Made by a program: the position numbers and the translations under genes. 64,000 nt of DNA from Vespula vulgaris (lineage: Eukaryota; Arthropoda; Insecta; Hymenoptera; Vespidae): positions 6,048,501-6,112,500 of the forward strand of contig NC_066588.1 of NCBI RefSeq assembly GCF_905475345.1, written 5' to 3'. Below, piece after piece: positions 1 through 12,547 of this stretch. Numbering within the stretch: the first letter of the stretch is position 1; each line of letters starts with the position of its first letter. The notes under the pieces are model-generated. The model was not told where the DNA came from. It made no database searches and saw only the letters and a program-made list of their open reading frames with translations.

Positions 1-247
1 AAGAAGAAGGAGAAGTATATGGATCGATTAAGGAAGTCGCGGGTATTGTTAACGAAAGTGCAAACGAGTGTAAGGTACACTGTTGGATGCATGAGTGGCA
101 GGTTATGTTAGAAAATGGAAGTGAATTTAAACAACAATAAAAAAGAAAAGTAAAAAGAAAAATAGAAGAGATTGATTTAAAACTATTTTGCTCTTTAACG
201 AGGTAAAACAGGGAAGCTGATGAGGGGCGGTGGAAAACAAGGGTAAA
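1..247. other. Left edge, no firm gene
   Basis: Non-repetitive, AT-rich sequence with an A-rich patch at 135-170. A frame runs in from the edge and stops at 109-111, too short to judge. No splice pair or promoter motif stands out. Confidence 0.5.
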
Positions 248-394
248 ATGAATAAATATGACATCACCGGGTCGCAAGCAATAACGATATACGTGGCTGG
301 CACGAACGGTGCCGGTGGTTCCTCCTACTACCCTTCGCAAAACACGAAACGCCCCGTGGCGGAATGCTGCGTGTTGAAATACGTTGGAATATGA
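248..394 (+). CDS. Candidate small ORF, 48 codons, unknown function
   Basis: A complete ATG-to-TGA frame of 48 codons lies in the only G+C-rich island of the first kilobase. The start context is favourable (A at -3). The product would be soluble and Gly/Ser/Thr-rich in the middle (VAGTNGAGGSS), with a CC pair near the C-terminus (AECCVLKYV) and no signal peptide or membrane segment. Codon third positions are mostly G or C, unlike the flanks. The reverse strand of the same island is also partly open, so base composition alone may explain the frame. A (GA)n tract begins about 20 bp downstream. I do not recognise a family. An internal exon, or chance, are the alternatives. Confidence 0.2.
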   Translation: MNKYDITGSQAITIYVAGTNGAGGSSYYPSQNTKRPVAECCVLKYVGI

Positions 395-407
395 AACACA
401 TCGAAAT

Positions 408-412
<5 letters not shown>

Positions 413-457
<45 letters not shown>
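413..457. repeat. (GA)n microsatellite
   Basis: Nearly pure GA dinucleotide tract. Confidence 0.95.
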
Positions 458-462
<5 letters not shown>

Positions 463-1384
463 AGAGAGTAGGATCTGGTATTTTTGCTAAGTGCGAAAAA
501 TACAGGTCACAGTAGCACGTAGAGCCGATAAATTAGGTGGTTAGTTCGGGCAAACGAAGCTGAGGTTTCGAAGAAGATGGAGTCAATTATCGAAGAAGCC
601 ATAGGTCTCTTGAGGTGGAACGGACTTATGGGTAGAACCTTCGAAAGCCGATATGGTGCTCCTCTTCGTTCTTCGGGTCAAATAAACTTTCTATCTCTCT
701 TTCTTTACCTCCTCTTACTTTCTTACTCTTTCCCTCTCTTTCCTTTTTCTCTATTAACGTTATACCTAAAGAAAACGTTAAAAAGACGTCTTTCCCACTT
801 TCTCTTTCTCTCTCTATCTGTCTCTCTCTTTAATCCTATCTCTTTAATCGATCTCAATTTACGTGACTTTTAACCTTTCATCTATGGATATTATGTTGGT
901 ATATATGAATAATATGTTCATACAATGAATTTTTAGCATTATAAATATATAAATATAGTAAATAATTAATAAGAAAAATATGACATTTTTACTCGGAACA
1001 AGGACAACATAGGTTCCTTCTTCTTTATCGTTCATATAACATTCATGCTCAGTCAGAAAATTTGCATTCATATATATCGTTGGCGAACGAATTCGAGTCA
1101 TGTTTGGTCGCATTCATCTAGGCTGCTTGCCTACGGGAATTGAAACTCGTTCGCCGTTAGGCAACCAACTCTGCCTGCTCTGCGATTGACGCTAAAACGG
1201 TTGCGTTAGTCCAGGGGAAATATAGATACGCATTAGACAAACGTGTCGTTGGCCGATGGTCCGACGAAAATTCGTACCGCTTTGACGGATCGTTCTCGTT
1301 CGTTGATCAGTTTCTATCGACGTTGCTGTTGGCTGCTACTACATTTCAAATTTCGCTTCGAGTATTCCTACACAGCTATATATA
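458..1384. other. No firm gene; pyrimidine-rich then AT-rich
   Basis: A frame starts with ATG at 577 (MESIIEEAIGLL...) but after about 35 codons becomes a translation of a CT-rich tract, so it is not called. 880-1000 is AT-rich. 1130-1380 is non-repetitive with more CpG and contains an insect-type initiator word (ATCAGTT, 1306-1312) without a TATA box or downstream coding frame. Confidence 0.5.
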
Positions 1385-1463
1385 GAAAGTGAAAGAGAGA
1401 CAAAGAGAGAGAGAAAGAGAGAGACAGAAAGAGAGAGAGAGAGGGAGAAAGAGAGAGAGAGAG
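1385..1463. repeat. Imperfect (GA)n tract
   Basis: Purine-only stretch of GA units interrupted by AAAG, GACA and GGGA. Confidence 0.9.
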
Positions 1464-2429
1464 TAAACGTATGTACGCACGTTCAAATTTGACAACGATT
1501 TAAATATAGGTTACCGTCAACAAATACCCTTCTCTTTCCTCCCTGACCTTTCCTTCTCGTGTATTTTCACGTTTATGACTCTCCTGAACACAATCGGTAG
1601 ATACGATTGAAACTAATTTTTTAACTTAATTTATCATTTAAATAAAATGTTATTTATCCTGGATGTATCATTTGTTATTTTCCAGTCGATAGTACTTTTC
1701 ACGATTGGCAGAGTAGAGCTATTCGAACGGATGTTCTATCTCGTTTATATATTTTTCGATGTTTCTTTGCTACGAATTCCGCCATTGTTTTATTCAAATA
1801 AGACGAGGGTCCAAAAGGCGATCGCCCTTTTCGCGAGGTAATATCCTGGATCAAGCGAAAGAATAAAAGAAGAAGAAAAAAAAAAGAGGTCTATGGAAAA
1901 AGGGATAAAGTTATTGTCTCGTAGAAACGTGCTGTGCTTGCGCAAGTTTGTAAAAGTACTCGGAGACGGAAGAAAATCGATGATGACGAGCCAAGGTTGC
2001 GACTTAAGAACACGACGAGAGAGCTTCGATTCGAGTACTTCGAAGAGTCTCTCTCTTTCTCTCTTCTCTTTTCTTTTTTTGTTGGTCGTTGCTTTCGTAA
2101 TTTGTTATGTAATTATAAAGAGAATATCTACGATAAAAATATTATTTTCATCGATAAAATATAAAGGTAAAAATTCAAGTATACTCAATTATTATTTTTG
2201 TACTCTTTCCCAATAAAAATAATATTGGATTGACTTAAAAATAACGATATATATATTTATAAAAATTATTTTTCCTCATCATTATTTATAGAATTATATA
2301 TCTCGTAATTGTTTCATATCATTTAGAAAAATTCTTTTCCCCAGTTTCTCGTAATTTAAGAAGACATTGTTAAAGGAGCTGCATAACGAGCATGAAGAGA
2401 TGCAACGCCGGTAACTCGGCAAATCAATT
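1464..2429. other. No gene seen
   Basis: AT-rich spacer. Open frames at 1647-1841 and 1893-2216 have composition like the flanks and run into CT- or AT-rich DNA. Nothing else is visible. Confidence 0.5.
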
Positions 2430-2443
2430 GTTGCTATGGCGAC
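2430..2443 (+). promoter_or_regulatory. RFX X-box-like site
   Basis: GTTGCTATGGCGAC fits the degenerate RFX X-box (RYYNYYWTRRNRAC) at every position and keeps the imperfect dyad of strong sites. X-boxes drive ciliary genes in sensory neurons of insects. The degenerate consensus should occur a few times by chance in 64 kb on two strands, and no ciliary gene is visible nearby. Confidence 0.25.
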
Positions 2444-2960
2444 GTCTATAACTAGATGCATTTTATAACTGGTGTTGTTACGCGTCAAACTTGAAAAAGC
2501 TTTCCTGAAAAGCTTTCCATAATGATAAGATAAGAACATCGAATATTTAAAAAGATAATAAAAATAAATTAATTATGACAATCAAATTTAAACGCGATTA
2601 TAATTAAATATGCATAAATATAAATATATATATATATATTTTTATATAGAAATGAACGAATCGACTTAGTCAAAAATTTTGAGAGATAAAAACAGGAAGA
2701 AGAACAAAAAAAAAAAAGAAAAAGAAACCAACATGAGGGAATAATAAACCGAGAATACTTCACCATCCTGATGGCTAAACCACTCTGTTAATTGCAAGTA
2801 AGGTCGCGTTGCTCGCTCGAAGAGGATGTTCTTCGAATCAGAAAATCGTCGTCGTACGTGAACGTACAGTCATTTCGGTAATCGACTCGGTGTGTCTCTC
2901 TCTTTTCCTACTCTTGTTTTTTTCTATTTCTTTTTTCTTTTTTTTCCTTCAACGCGCAAG
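2444..2960. other. No firm gene
   Basis: AT-rich with a short TA run at 2624-2640, an A-rich purine tract near 2690-2730, and a pyrimidine tract at 2896-2955. That last tract could be the polypyrimidine tract of the exon candidate that follows. Confidence 0.4.
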
Positions 2961-3023
2961 CAAGCATTCGAAGGGCCAGGGGGTGCGTCGTCGAGGTCAT
3001 AAAGGAAATGGAAGGTTAGACGC
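2961..3023 (+). CDS. Candidate 63-bp microexon, unknown
   Basis: A long pyrimidine tract ends in AG at 2959-2960, and a strong donor GTGAGTAAGG starts at 3024. The 63 bp between is open in one frame, giving a very basic peptide (KGQGVRRRGHKGNGRLD). The tract is separated from the AG by ACGCGCA, which weakens the acceptor. Length is a multiple of three, as expected for a skippable exon. Chance pairing of splice-like words cannot be excluded. Confidence 0.15.
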
Positions 3024-3087
3024 GTGAGTAAGGTCGAGTCGTAACAAAACCCTTTTTCCAGACTGATTCGCGTAATGCACGCGTTTC

Positions 3088-3134
3088 TTCTCTCTCTCTC
3101 TCTCTCTCTCTTTTTCTCTTGTTCTCGATATACT

Positions 3135-3185
<51 letters not shown>
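3088..3185. repeat. (TC)n followed by (TA)n
   Basis: TC tract at 3088-3111, then an almost pure TA tract from 3137 to 3185. Confidence 0.95.
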
Positions 3186-3187
<2 letters not shown>

Positions 3188-4785
3188 TTCTTAATCGATC
3201 GATTTCGAAGCTGAACTGGCTTACAACATGGAAACGCTTCTTCCTTGATAAATTTGATTTATGTCGAACTAACTCAGGAATCGACGATTATCTTTTTTGT
3301 TCTTTTTTTCTGTCTGTCTGTCTATCTCTCTTTCTCTCTCTTTCTCTTTGTCGCGATTAACGCGATCGACAATTCTAAGCGGCTCAATTTATCTATTCCA
3401 CCCAAACGGAGGTCCCGTAAAAGCGGATGAATGTGAATCGGAAGCTTACTTTGGAAATTAACTGCGAAGGATAAAGCTAACTGACTTAACTGGTGAGAAC
3501 GTTTAATCGCGTTTTCAAATGATATCATGCTTTTAATATCTCCGTTTGTGAAAAACCTCGGCTTATAACACTTCCTCTCTCTCTCTCTCTCTCTCCCTCT
3601 CTCTTTCTTCTTCCATCTCTCTTTCTGTCTTTCTCTTTCTATTCATATTACAGTAGAGGAAGAAACAATAATGTCTCTTTAACTTGACACCAGGGAAAGC
3701 ACGGAGAAGCACCTTCTTTCTCCACTTTTCCAGCGACATTTTATTTCCTTTACTCTCGAGACCCTCCCAAGAAGTCACTCCTTTCTTTGCATCCTATTTC
3801 GTTTCCCATCCGTATCCTTTAAAACCGAACTATCCTCTTCTATACGTCCTTCTTCGTGCGACAGTTTTCTCTGTTTCATGTTGACGCAAAAGAAAAAAGA
3901 GAAAGAAAAAGAAATAAAATCGATAGTTCTGAAACTAACTTTTTTCTCTAATAATTTTTGATGCATTTAGACTTTATTATAGTGGAAAGGTTTCGAGTTG
4001 AAATCGTGATATCAAATTTAATTTCATGACGGGTCGTCGGATCCGAAAGTTTTCGTGTGAACGATCATAATAATTTACGTACTTTCGAAAGTAGAAACAC
4101 GTAAACGAGAATTACAGCATGGTTAGAACGTCGAATTTCGTGTATGTACGTTCACACATCGATTTTCGAGAAGAACCAGATCGTGAGGATACCGAAACAT
4201 ATATAAACATATACATACGTAGATATATCTACAATATACGTAATAATGTTAAACGCGTGAACAATCGGACAGTATGCGCTTATATAACGTAGTATATTAT
4301 TCGGATAATATCGAAAAGCTTACCCGGTTGCGTTCGAGTTTATTGAGTAAACACAAAATACAATAACAATAGCTACAACAATGAATACTATCGTTATGCG
4401 GTATGTTGCTGATCGGAAATATATAGGACAAGGCTTAATAAAGGAAAAAAAGAAATTAATAAGCGAATCACGTAGAGGATTTGAGAATCATTTTAACCGG
4501 AAATTTAATACAAAGTACATACATCTTCTATGAGAATAAATACATCACATATATAAGAAGTCACAAGCTCGTCTTTTCGATATTTTTCATATGAAATATA
4601 TCATACCGCGAAATCCATTTTTATCGGTTAGACAGACTTTAAGGATGAAGATATCGATTTCTCACGTATAAAATCGAGAATAAGTTGGACTCTTGTATAG
4701 AGGGCAACTATTTTCACATATTCTTCTTTTAGCGTCATCGAATATTCTATTTAATTCGCCTGGATAGATGCCTAGAAAATCTCTC
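3186..4785. other. No firm gene; CT tract and AT-rich spacer
   Basis: Contains CT-rich tracts at 3310-3350 and 3573-3640. Open frames on both strands at 3322-3966 are dominated by those tracts. 3960-4660 is AT-rich and repeat-free, and holds one 14-bp perfect palindrome, TACTTTCGAAAGTA, at 4080-4093. No coding signal was seen. Confidence 0.5.
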
Positions 4786-4809
4786 CTTCTCTCTCTCTCT
4801 TTCTCTTTC

Positions 4810-4840
<31 letters not shown>

Positions 4841-4851
4841 CTTCTCTTTGG
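4786..4851. repeat. (TTTCTC)n / (TC)n tract
   Basis: Pyrimidine-only tract, mainly TTTCTC units. Confidence 0.9.
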
Positions 4852-5252
4852 ATTTTCACCGTTAACGGTTTATGGACCGCTCTGCCCTTAATTTCATGCA
4901 AATTTCACCCGTAACCGGCATGCTTTTACGGCTTTCTAAAATAGGAAGCGTGAAGTATTCATAAGAACGCATTCTCTCTCTTTCTTTCTAGTGTAGGGAG
5001 AGACTCGATTGCCACAGGATGCACACAGGGCTCTCTTCTCTTCTCCTGCTGTATACCTACAAAGCCTCATCTTTTTCCCTGCTTTAGCAGCATCTGGCAC
5101 GGAACAGCGAACGCTTACGCAAACCCTTTCTCCAGTATACGCGCGTGTACGCACGCACACACTATGTGTGCGAAGGGGAATGTGATAATTTTAGAAAAAG
5201 ATTTCCACGTCAAAAGCGTTAGGTAAACCGTTTAAAAGCAGCGCTTTTTCAG

Positions 5253-5315
5253 AAACAAAGGGGAGTAACGAAGGATATTTGGTGCATGACACGACGACGA
5301 GGGTACAGTTTGCCG
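5253..5315 (+). CDS. Candidate 63-bp internal exon, unknown
   Basis: Preceded by GCTTTTTCAG (AG at 5251-5252) and followed by the consensus donor GTGAGTCGAG at 5316. Two frames stay open across it. The one entered after two bases reads TKGSNEGYLVHDTTTRVQFA, a balanced composition not expected from the repeat-rich surroundings. Length is a multiple of three. No partner exon could be placed, so the call rests on the splice pair and composition only. The opposite strand is also open here. Confidence 0.2.
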
Positions 5316-5874
5316 GTGAGTCGAGAAGCTAATTCGAGCGGCGACCCTTAAAAAGATCGCCTTGATATTTTTTAGCGAAAGTACAAAGTGATGATGAAAG
5401 AGAAAGAGATTGAAGGAGAAAGGCATCAATTGAAAAAGTATCAAAGAAAAAGATAGAGAAGTAGAAAAGAGGATCATACTTAAAATTGGTTCAATCTTTC
5501 TCTAACACGAACTCGAAAACTTTGATCTTAATAAACGTAGGATTTTCATTTTCAAGATCGAATATAGAAATATCTCGAATGAATTTTTTCTTTTTTTCTG
5601 CTTTTTTTTCTTTTTTCTTTTTTTTTTTTTTTTTTTGAACGACACTATAAACGTTATCACCTAAGCAAGAATATATAGTGGAAACAACGATAGTAGGATA
5701 TAGGGGAAAGATTATGCTACGATATTACGAAGCCCTTTGAAACGAAGCGAGAAGAGAAGGATTATAAATATTTATCGTGCGAAAAAACCTAACGGGTTAA
5801 CGCATATAAAATTCACCGAGGCTGACCGGCGTAACGTAGCGTTTTTATCTCGCAACTGAAGCAACCTCGTTGTC

Positions 5875-5915
<41 letters not shown>

Positions 5916-6920
5916 ATCTTTCTTTTTTTCTCTTTTCTCTACGCAAGCGCTGATAAACAAAGATGCGTTCGCGTGAACGAACAGAAAAACGTGCGGCAGC
6001 TACAGGCGTTTCGAACTGGCTCGATTTGCAAAGTCGTAAACGATTAACGACTCTTCCGTGCAAGCATACCACCAGCGAAAACACGTTTTTATTTCGAACG
6101 AGAGAAACAGAAAGAGAGAGATAGAGCGCGTAATACCACTTCGTTGGCACAAATGATTGAATTTAGTTAGTACGGATGAGAAGAGATCGACGAGAACGCG
6201 AAAAACGCGATAGTAGCGTAGCTATCGTTTTAGTAACGCCAAATTCCAAACAAAATAGCACTAGAAATGTTCAACGTTCCTTTTACCTCCCCTCTTCTCT
6301 TTCCCCTCTCACTCTCTCTCTCTCTTTTCCATATCTTTCTCTCCAGACCAACGAACATCAAATACTTTATCGTTTTCAAAAAAGAAAATATACATATTTC
6401 TCTACGATTTATCAAGAAGCTTAGAAGAATCCATCGAAAAGCTTACGAATTCTTTATGAAGCTTTTACTTTGTTTCGTTTTGCATAGCCTACACACAACG
6501 AATCGATAATGAGTCCTTTCTCAAGTATATAGTAGAAAAGACTGTATAACATTGTCGTATGATATATGGAAGCTTTATACGTGATAAACAAGCATGCAAA
6601 AAGGAGAGCGAAAGAGAAAGAGAAAGAGAGAGAAAAAGATAGAAGGGAGAAGGAGGAGTGGGTGGTAGGAGAAAAATAAGTGGAGAAAAGCAGTAGAGCG
6701 AAGGTAAAAGAGAGTGGGAGAGATTGTTGCAGTCGAAACTCGCAAAACTTGGATATTACCGATATGGACGAGGTCGAGAATCGATTCTTTGAGGAGAGGC
6801 CGTTGCCCTTATCTATTCTCCTCTCTCTCTACCACCGTTATCGTCGTTATTCTCCTCTCCTTGATCCGTACAGCATCGAGAAAGAGAAACAGAGAATGAG
6901 AGAGATAGGTAGAAAGAGAA

Positions 6921-6959
<39 letters not shown>

Positions 6960-7079
6960 AGGATAGTAGGGCACCTCGAGCAACCGATGAATTCGCAGAT
7001 TATGCTAATATCTTCGGGAGATGCCAGGGATTATCAAACTTGACACGAGTCTCTACGTACCGTTACTACTCCGCAGAAC
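5316..7079. other. No firm gene; several simple tracts
   Basis: Holds a T-rich tract at 5585-5637, (TC)n at 5879-5913, CT-rich 6285-6340, purine-rich 6600-6670 and GATA/(GA)n at 6920-6959. Open frames here overlap these tracts. 5960-6100 is a repeat-free G+C-richer patch without a convincing frame. Confidence 0.5.
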
Positions 7080-7115
7080 CCTGTTCGTTGCAACACCGAT
7101 AATGCAACGAACAGG
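7080..7115. repeat. Perfect 13-bp inverted repeat, 10-nt loop
   Basis: CCTGTTCGTTGCA (7080-7092) is matched exactly by its reverse complement at 7103-7115 around a 10-nt loop. A perfect 13-bp arm is unlikely by chance in a window of this size. It lies in a repeat-free G+C-richer patch. It could be a structured RNA, a protein-binding dyad or a template-switch scar; the arms are too short for a typical pre-miRNA. Confidence 0.85.
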
Positions 7116-7335
7116 AAATCGGGACAAGTGTCCTTATATGCATGTACGTGGCTATAGCGAGCAGTAGCAGTAACAGAACAGTCGGAACGGTGAGAATGCT
7201 CAGGGATCGAAGCTGCGTAGTTGCTAGTTTCGACGTTGGCCTGCTTCGAATAATAATTATTACTCGTGCTCGATTCGTCGAACAATATCCGTGCACAAAC
7301 GCCACACACTTATGATGATAATCGGGATTATACGC

Positions 7336-7398
7336 ATCGAAAGGATATTTCTTCTCTTTTTCTCTTTTTCTCTTTTTCTCTTTTTCTCTTTTTCTGTA

Positions 7399-7430
<32 letters not shown>

Positions 7431-7456
7431 CCTTTATCTTTCTCTCTTTGTCTTTC
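7336..7456. repeat. Pyrimidine tract (CTTTTT)n / (TC)n
   Basis: About 120 bp of almost pure pyrimidine, starting with repeated CTTTTT units. The overlapping open frames at 7266-7620 are repeat translations. Confidence 0.9.
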
Positions 7457-7728
7457 TCGTATACGTAGACACGTTATTACGACAAATTCTTCGGGATATA
7501 AAAACAAAACGGCTTTTTTGCATAGGATATGTCATAGGGCTCGATAAAAACCTTCTGCAAGACGTGTTCTCTATCTATCTGTCTCTTATTTTATCGTTCT
7601 TCTCAATGAATAAACATTGAAAATAGAAGGAATGTAAGAGAGCGGGTTTCACAAATTTTTCATTCGAAGGGTTGGACAAAAGTTTCGCAAAAGACCTTTT
7701 TTCGAGCTAGGCGGTTACCAACTAAGCA

Positions 7729-9781
<2,053 letters not shown>

Positions 9782-9859
9782 AATAGCAGTGGATTTTTTT
9801 TTGGAAAATCAATAAAATTATTAATATAAAATTTTATTGAATTTTCAAAAAAAGCTATT
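9782..9859. repeat. Long AT-rich imperfect inverted repeat
   Basis: AATAGC at the left end pairs with GCTATT at the right. Inside, a T9 run faces A7, and GAAAATCAATAAAATT faces its near-exact complement with a one-base insertion. The whole forms a hairpin of about 78 bp with a loop of about 8-10 nt. Possible remnant of a foldback or MITE-like element, or a hairpin RNA. No target-site duplication is obvious. Confidence 0.75.
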
Positions 9860-10981
9860 GATATCGAATTCATTAATATTATTGACAAAATTTAATCTGT
9901 CAATTGTATTGGACTATTTCAATACACATATTTCATAATTGGTAATTTTGTAATTTGACATCGTGTGAAAAAAGAAATTATCTTTCATTGTTTAAGTTAA
10001 AATTTTGCTGCAAATTGAAAATTATTCATAAATTAAAAAAATTGTTAAATATTTTGAAACAACTGAAATAAAAAAAAAACAAAACAAAAATAAAAAGATT
10101 CAGTAAGACACGCCCTACACGAACAGTTTGCCTGGCATCGTCTCTTGTTCGTACCGTGCTCTGTCCCGTTTGTGTTGTGGGTGTGTCTGTCTGTCTGTCT
10201 AGAACGGGGACATGTCTAAACAGGGGTTGAACGACCAAAGCGCTTTGAGAGAAATTTAAAGCTTTTTGAAATAGGTAAGAGAAAAGGGACACTTTTCTAA
10301 AATTTTATTTCAAGCATTAATAGTTGTACGTAAACTTAAATGAGTATAAAATTTTTCTCTCTTTTCAAACCTTATCCCTGTTATTTTTATTATATCGAAT
10401 TTGTTTTCTTTATTAGATTAGATTCAGTTTTGGAATACAGGGACGTAATTATTAATTATATGAAACAACGTTAAATCCGACAGAATATATTAATTAATTA
10501 GAAATTAGAATTCTTGATATCAAGTCCGTATGAAACATCTTTTACAACAATGTTTACTAACCATCTAATATATTTAATAATATAAAATATATATTATAAA
10601 TTTTTTTATTTTGATTTTGTTGTCACAAAATACACTAAAATATCTTAAAATTTACGAATACTTTTTAATTTTCATAAAAATTTTAATCCACACGGCAAAA
10701 GATAATTTCTACGTTCGCATAGACGAATATGCTCGTTGTAATAGAAAAAAATTGTCATCTCTTGATGACGAGTATACTCGTCAAACATATTTAACCAGGT
10801 TAAAAAGGTAGGAGAGAAAACAGCATCGTTAAATCGTGACACGGCTACTATTAAATGGTCGAATAAAAGCACCCTGGAAAGTCTCGTTTTCTTGCTTTGT
10901 TCGTCGAGCTACTCAAAGATAGAAATGTTGGGACTACCCTGGCTTGAGTTGGCGAGGAAATAGAGAAGGAGAATCTTGGGT
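9860..10981. other. No gene seen
   Basis: AT-rich spacer, with a (GTCT)n run at 10184-10200 and a TATA-rich patch near 10570-10600. Frames at 10026-10292 and 10611-10872 have no coding-like composition. Confidence 0.5.
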
Positions 10982-11013
10982 AAAGTCGCGAGAAGAAAGT
11001 CACTCGCGACTTT
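10982..11013. repeat. Perfect 11-bp inverted repeat, 10-nt loop
   Basis: AAAGTCGCGAG (10982-10992) and its exact complement (11003-11013) flank a 10-nt loop. It is G+C-rich within AT-rich flanks, with the same size class and loop length as the hairpin at 7080-7115 but an unrelated sequence. Confidence 0.85.
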
Positions 11014-11356
11014 TCGAAATAAATCTGTTCGAGAAACTTGCCTTTTATTGGTGCTTCCTTTCTTTCCTGCTTTCATAGGATAGAGTCAACAAACCTTTTC
11101 ATAGCCTTTTCGCGGTATACTTGGCAGGATAGTCGAAGTCCTTTCGAAAGAGAGTTTTGTTTTTAAACATGTAATTTCGACTAGGTGGACTAAGAAACTG
11201 ATACGATTTCGAAAAGCTCACCAAATTCACGAGAAAAAGTTTCACGAGCTTTACAAAGGACACAAAGGGCTACGCGATTTCTGGCCACGTTCAGAGACTG
11301 ATGGACGGGGAAGGACTTTCGCCAATAAATAAGGTTCTGTCCTTCCTCTTTCTGTC

Positions 11357-11401
<45 letters not shown>

Positions 11402-12004
11402 TAGAAATACGCACTGATGTCTGAAAACTTTTCGACGACTCGCGAAATTGCTCGTCGTGGAATCAACGGATTATCGATTCGAATCGAACCGGATGTTGTC
11501 CGTATACATACATATGCATCAGTTGTATACATACGAATTGTGAACTTTACAAACCGTGATAAAAAAGAGAAAAAAGCAACCGAGACGTACGATAACGACG
11601 AGGTTATTCCTCGAAATTAAGTATGATAAAAAAAACGAATAAAAAGAAAAATAATAAATGAAAATAATTATCATACACGTGAATTAAAAAAGAAAAATAA
11701 AATAAAAGGAGAGAACGTCTCTCGCTTAACGCATTAAGTATTAGACGGAAGAGAATTAGATCGATTAAAATGATTATAATCTCGATGGAAACCAACTGAA
11801 ATGTTATCCACGATACGAAAGTTCTAACTGCATCTGCTATTCGTCCGAAGGGAGTGTAATAAAGGAGAAGAGATAGCAAGGATGGGAAAGCAGAGCACTT
11901 GGAGGAGTACCTAAACTTTCTCTTCCCTCGTTGGATTAAAAAGTCAGCGATCGTCGATCGTCGTACGGCATCTAATGTTTGCCGAACTTCATCGAACCCG
12001 AGGC

Positions 12005-12005
<1 letters not shown>
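11014..12005. other. No firm gene; (TC)n at 11365-11398
   Basis: Mostly repeat-free except one TC tract. A 67-codon frame (11417-11620) and a minus-strand frame (11604-11879) have no recognisable features. Confidence 0.5.
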
Positions 12006-12035
<30 letters not shown>

Positions 12036-12075
12036 AAGAAGAAGAAAGAGAATAAGGAGGAGGAGGAGGAGGAGA
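12006..12075. repeat. (GAA)n then (GGA)n
   Basis: GAA trinucleotide run to about 12046, then GGA units from 12056. A poly-Arg frame read here is an artefact. Confidence 0.95.
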
Positions 12076-12515
12076 AGTAGGAGAAGGTAGAGAAGAGTCC
12101 CCTTGTTACATATTTACCGAGGCAAGCCGACTTTTTCTTCTTTTCCTTTTTCTCTTTGCCTTTCTTCGTTCGTTTCTCAACGTACTCGTAAACAAGATAC
12201 CGCAGGGGAGTCGCGAATGAAAGAAAGAAAGAAAGAGGGAGAGAAAGAGAGAGAAAGAGAAAGAGAGAGAGAGAGGAGAGTGAGTTAAGAAGAGATTGCG
12301 TTTCACCGAATGCCGTGTCACGCCAACGTCGATCTTAAACTTTGAAATTAACCGTAAAGTTTCGATGAAATTATTCTTGAGTAGTGCGAGTATTCGAAGG
12401 AACGTAGAAACGAACTAACGTAAAGAGTTTCGAGCTTTCGACGTTCTCGTATCAAGCACGAATATCATTCATTTCGAGAAAAGAGAAAAAAGAAAATGGA
12501 AAAGAAGAGACGAAA

Positions 12516-12547
<32 letters not shown>

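Noticed and set aside
577..873. 98-codon frame with a plausible first 35 residues
   Set aside because: The rest is a CT-tract translation and no donor lies at the change point.
4936..5160. Minus-strand frame with CASCGN, recalling a zinc finger
   Set aside because: Only one C-x2-C pair, with no second pair at a usable distance.
10200..10222. p53-family-like half-site GGACATGTCT
   Set aside because: Single half-site without a proper partner; expected by chance.
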